A program made the translations under genes and the position numbers. 64,000 nucleotides of DNA, from the NCBI RefSeq assembly GCF_045866565.1, contig NZ_BAAFZV010000002.1, positions 1,240,001 through 1,304,000 on the forward strand, read 5' to 3'. Below, piece after piece: positions 62,673 through 64,000 of the stretch. The stretch's first letter is position 1. Each line of letters opens with the position of its first letter. The notes under the pieces were generated by a model. The model searched no databases. It saw only the letters and a program-made list of their open reading frames with translations, and was not told the DNA's origin. The stretch is from Cognatilysobacter claricitrinus. GTDB taxonomy: Bacteria > Pseudomonadota > Gammaproteobacteria > Xanthomonadales > Xanthomonadaceae.

Positions 62673-62993
62673 ATGGACGGCTGGGCACGCGTCGGCACCA
62701 CCGCCGAGATCCTGCCGGGCGAGCACCGAGTGGTCTGGGATGGCGACACGCCGATCCTGGTGGTGAACCTCGAGGGCGACTTCTACGCCCTGCTCGACCA
62801 GTGCACGCACGAGGACTTCGAACTCTCGGCCGGCCCGATCGAGGCCGACGAAGGCGTCGTCGAATGCACCCTGCACGGCGCGCGCTTCGACCTGCGTAGC
62901 GGCCGCGCCCTCTGCGGACCGGCGTACCTGCCGGTCGCGAAGTTCCCTGTCGAGGTCGTCGACGGCGTGGTCTGGACCCGCGACGACCGCTGA
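62673..62993 (+). CDS. Rieske-type ferredoxin subunit
   Basis: The 106-residue protein is a single Rieske domain with ligands C44-H46 (CTHEDFELSAG) and C65-H68 (CTLHGARFD), consistent with a 2Fe-2S electron carrier of a non-heme iron oxygenase. It lies at the end of the suf operon. Its redox partner is not in the window. Confidence 0.92.
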   Translation: MDGWARVGTTAEILPGEHRVVWDGDTPILVVNLEGDFYALLDQCTHEDFELSAGPIEADEGVVECTLHGARFDLRSGRALCGPAYLPVAKFPVEVVDGVVWTRDDR

Positions 62994-63050
62994 AGCCGCG
63001 GCGTCGCCGAGCGACTGGACGAACGCGTCACCCAACGACGCTTAATTTGT

Positions 63051-63071
63051 AATTGCGAATCATTCTTAATT
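63051..63071 (+). promoter_or_regulatory. Fur-box-like dyad before the siderophore receptor
   Basis: AATTGCGAAT and ATTCTTAATT flank a central C, a near-perfect inverted repeat (8 of 10 bases pair) close to the Fur consensus with its GAATnATTC core. It lies about 70 nt before the receptor ATG. It fits iron-repressed expression. Confidence 0.75.
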
Positions 63072-63141
63072 GCGTTTCAATAGCGCCACGGCCGGTCGCC
63101 CCGCGGCGCCACGGCTGCCCCTTCCTATTCAGCCGGATCCC

Positions 63142-64000
63142 ATGAGCCCCATCAGGAGTCGCAAGCACGCCACGCGCCCGGAAGCGCACCTCGCTCGCTC
63201 TATCGGCGCATCGCTGGTCGCAGGTCTCGCCCTCGGCGCGTCGTTCAGCGCGATCGCCGCCGACGCTTCCGCGGACGACAAGGAGACGCTCGATCGAGTG
63301 AAGGTCTACGGCGCGCGCACCAAGCGCTATGCCGGCGAGTCGAGCTCGGCGAAATTCACGCAGACGCTGGTCGACACGACGCAGACGGTCAACGTGATCG
63401 GCAACGACCTGTTCAACGAGCAGGGCGCGACGTCGCTGACCGACGCGCTGCGCAACAGCCCGGGCGTTGGCACCTTCTACGCCGGCGAGAACGGCAACAC
63501 GAGCACGGGCGACGCGATCTATCTGCGCGGGTTCGACACGTCCGGAAACATTTTCGTCGATGGCGTGCGCGATCTTGGCGCGGTCAGCCGCGATGTCTTC
63601 AACATCGACCAGATCGAAGTGACGAAGGGCCCGGCTGGCACGGATACGGGCCGCAGCTCGCCCACCGGGTCGATCAACCTCGTGACCAAGCGCGCCAATC
63701 TGCGCGATGCCAAGAGCGCGTCGCTGTCGATCGGCAGCGACAGCCAGCTGCGCGGCGTCGCCGACATCAACCATCGCCTGGGCGAAGGCACCGCGCTGCG
63801 CGTGAACCTGATGGCGCAGGACAGCGACGTCCCGGGACGCGACCGCGTCAACAACAGTCGCTGGGGCGTCGGGGCGTCGCTCGGCTTCGGGCTCGACGGC
63901 CCGACGCGCACGCATCTCGACGTGTTGCACGTAAAGCAGGACAACATTCCCGATGGCTGGGTGCCGACCATCGGCCTGCCCGGCTATTCGTCGCCGGATC
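63142..64000 (+). CDS. fiu: TonB-dependent catecholate siderophore receptor, Fiu-like (5' part)
   Basis: The window ends inside this gene after 286 codons. The protein begins with a signal peptide (about 1-40) and a plug domain with TonB-box-like region, TDALRNSPGVGTFYAGENGN, IYLRGFDTSGNIFVDGVRD, VTKGPAGTDTGRSSPTGSI and, near the end, PTIGLPGYS. These blocks match E. coli Fiu closely. It should take up ferric catecholates across the outer membrane with TonB. The barrel part is missing because the window ends. Confidence 0.88.
   Translation, partial: MSPIRSRKHATRPEAHLARSIGASLVAGLALGASFSAIAADASADDKETLDRVKVYGARTKRYAGESSSAKFTQTLVDTTQTVNVIGNDLFNEQGATSLTDALRNSPGVGTFYAGENGNTSTGDAIYLRGFDTSGNIFVDGVRDLGAVSRDVFNIDQIEVTKGPAGTDTGRSSPTGSINLVTKRANLRDAKSASLSIGSDSQLRGVADINHRLGEGTALRVNLMAQDSDVPGRDRVNNSRWGVGASLGFGLDGPTRTHLDVLHVKQDNIPDGWVPTIGLPGYSSPD

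Overview
The window looks like chromosome from a high-GC gammaproteobacterium of the Xanthomonadaceae (Lysobacteraceae), probably Lysobacter or a close relative. Four things point there. A fused aspartate kinase/diaminopimelate decarboxylase gene is followed by murL and murD2, the peptidoglycan D-glutamate route described in Xanthomonas. The order sufR-sufB-sufC-sufD-sufS is followed by GNAT and Rieske-ferredoxin genes. Secreted S9 peptidases and a DUF5916 protein are present. The petA-petB-petC to sspA-sspB order fits as well. I see no rRNA, tRNA, CRISPR array, insertion sequence or prophage. It is mostly ordinary core genome with a few accessory islands.

Layout. 1-5.2 kb: end of a superoxide dismutase gene with its terminator, a small membrane protein, purE-purK, a Trm112-like gene with nadC, a double-FHA membrane protein, a DUF3301 protein and sspB. 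5.3-10 kb, minus strand: sspA, the cytochrome bc1 operon (petA, petB, petC) and a lytic transglycosylase. 10-15.2 kb: miaB, a tight minus-strand cassette (ketoacyl synthase III, extended SDR, metallo-beta-lactamase-fold hydrolase) and a divergent PAP2 phosphatase. 15.4-20.3 kb: a ybeZ-ybeY-corC operon in which YbeY carries an N-terminal DUF1905-like domain and a DUF4105/Lnb-type gene sits where E. coli has lnt, then corA. 20.4-24.8 kb: cstA with its small partner, a DUF4431 protein, nnrD and a histidine phosphatase.

24.9-33.6 kb: three secreted S9 peptidases, two of them tandem paralogues, and a POT-family peptide transporter, a set that suggests growth on peptides. 33.7-37.1 kb: rfbBACD for dTDP-L-rhamnose, every junction overlapping by 4 nt. 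37.1-39.6 kb: ssb diverging from ispB, and a dienelactone-hydrolase-like gene. 39.7-45 kb: the lysine and peptidoglycan operon. 45.2-50.3 kb: tandem PhzF-like genes, a SnoaL-like gene, osmC and an EF-G-like GTPase. 50.3-55.8 kb: envelope proteins and lipoproteins, a lone PIN-domain gene and a DUF5916 protein. 56-63 kb: a SET-domain methyltransferase and the suf Fe-S assembly operon. The window ends inside a Fiu-like TonB-dependent receptor gene preceded by a Fur-box-like dyad, which places iron uptake beside Fe-S assembly.

Most worth following up: the ketoacyl synthase/SDR/MBL cassette, the DUF1905-YbeY fusion, the Lnb-type gene in the lnt position, the active-site divergence of the second PhzF copy and the long hairpin between sufB and sufC. 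All family assignments rest on reading motifs by eye, since no search was possible.
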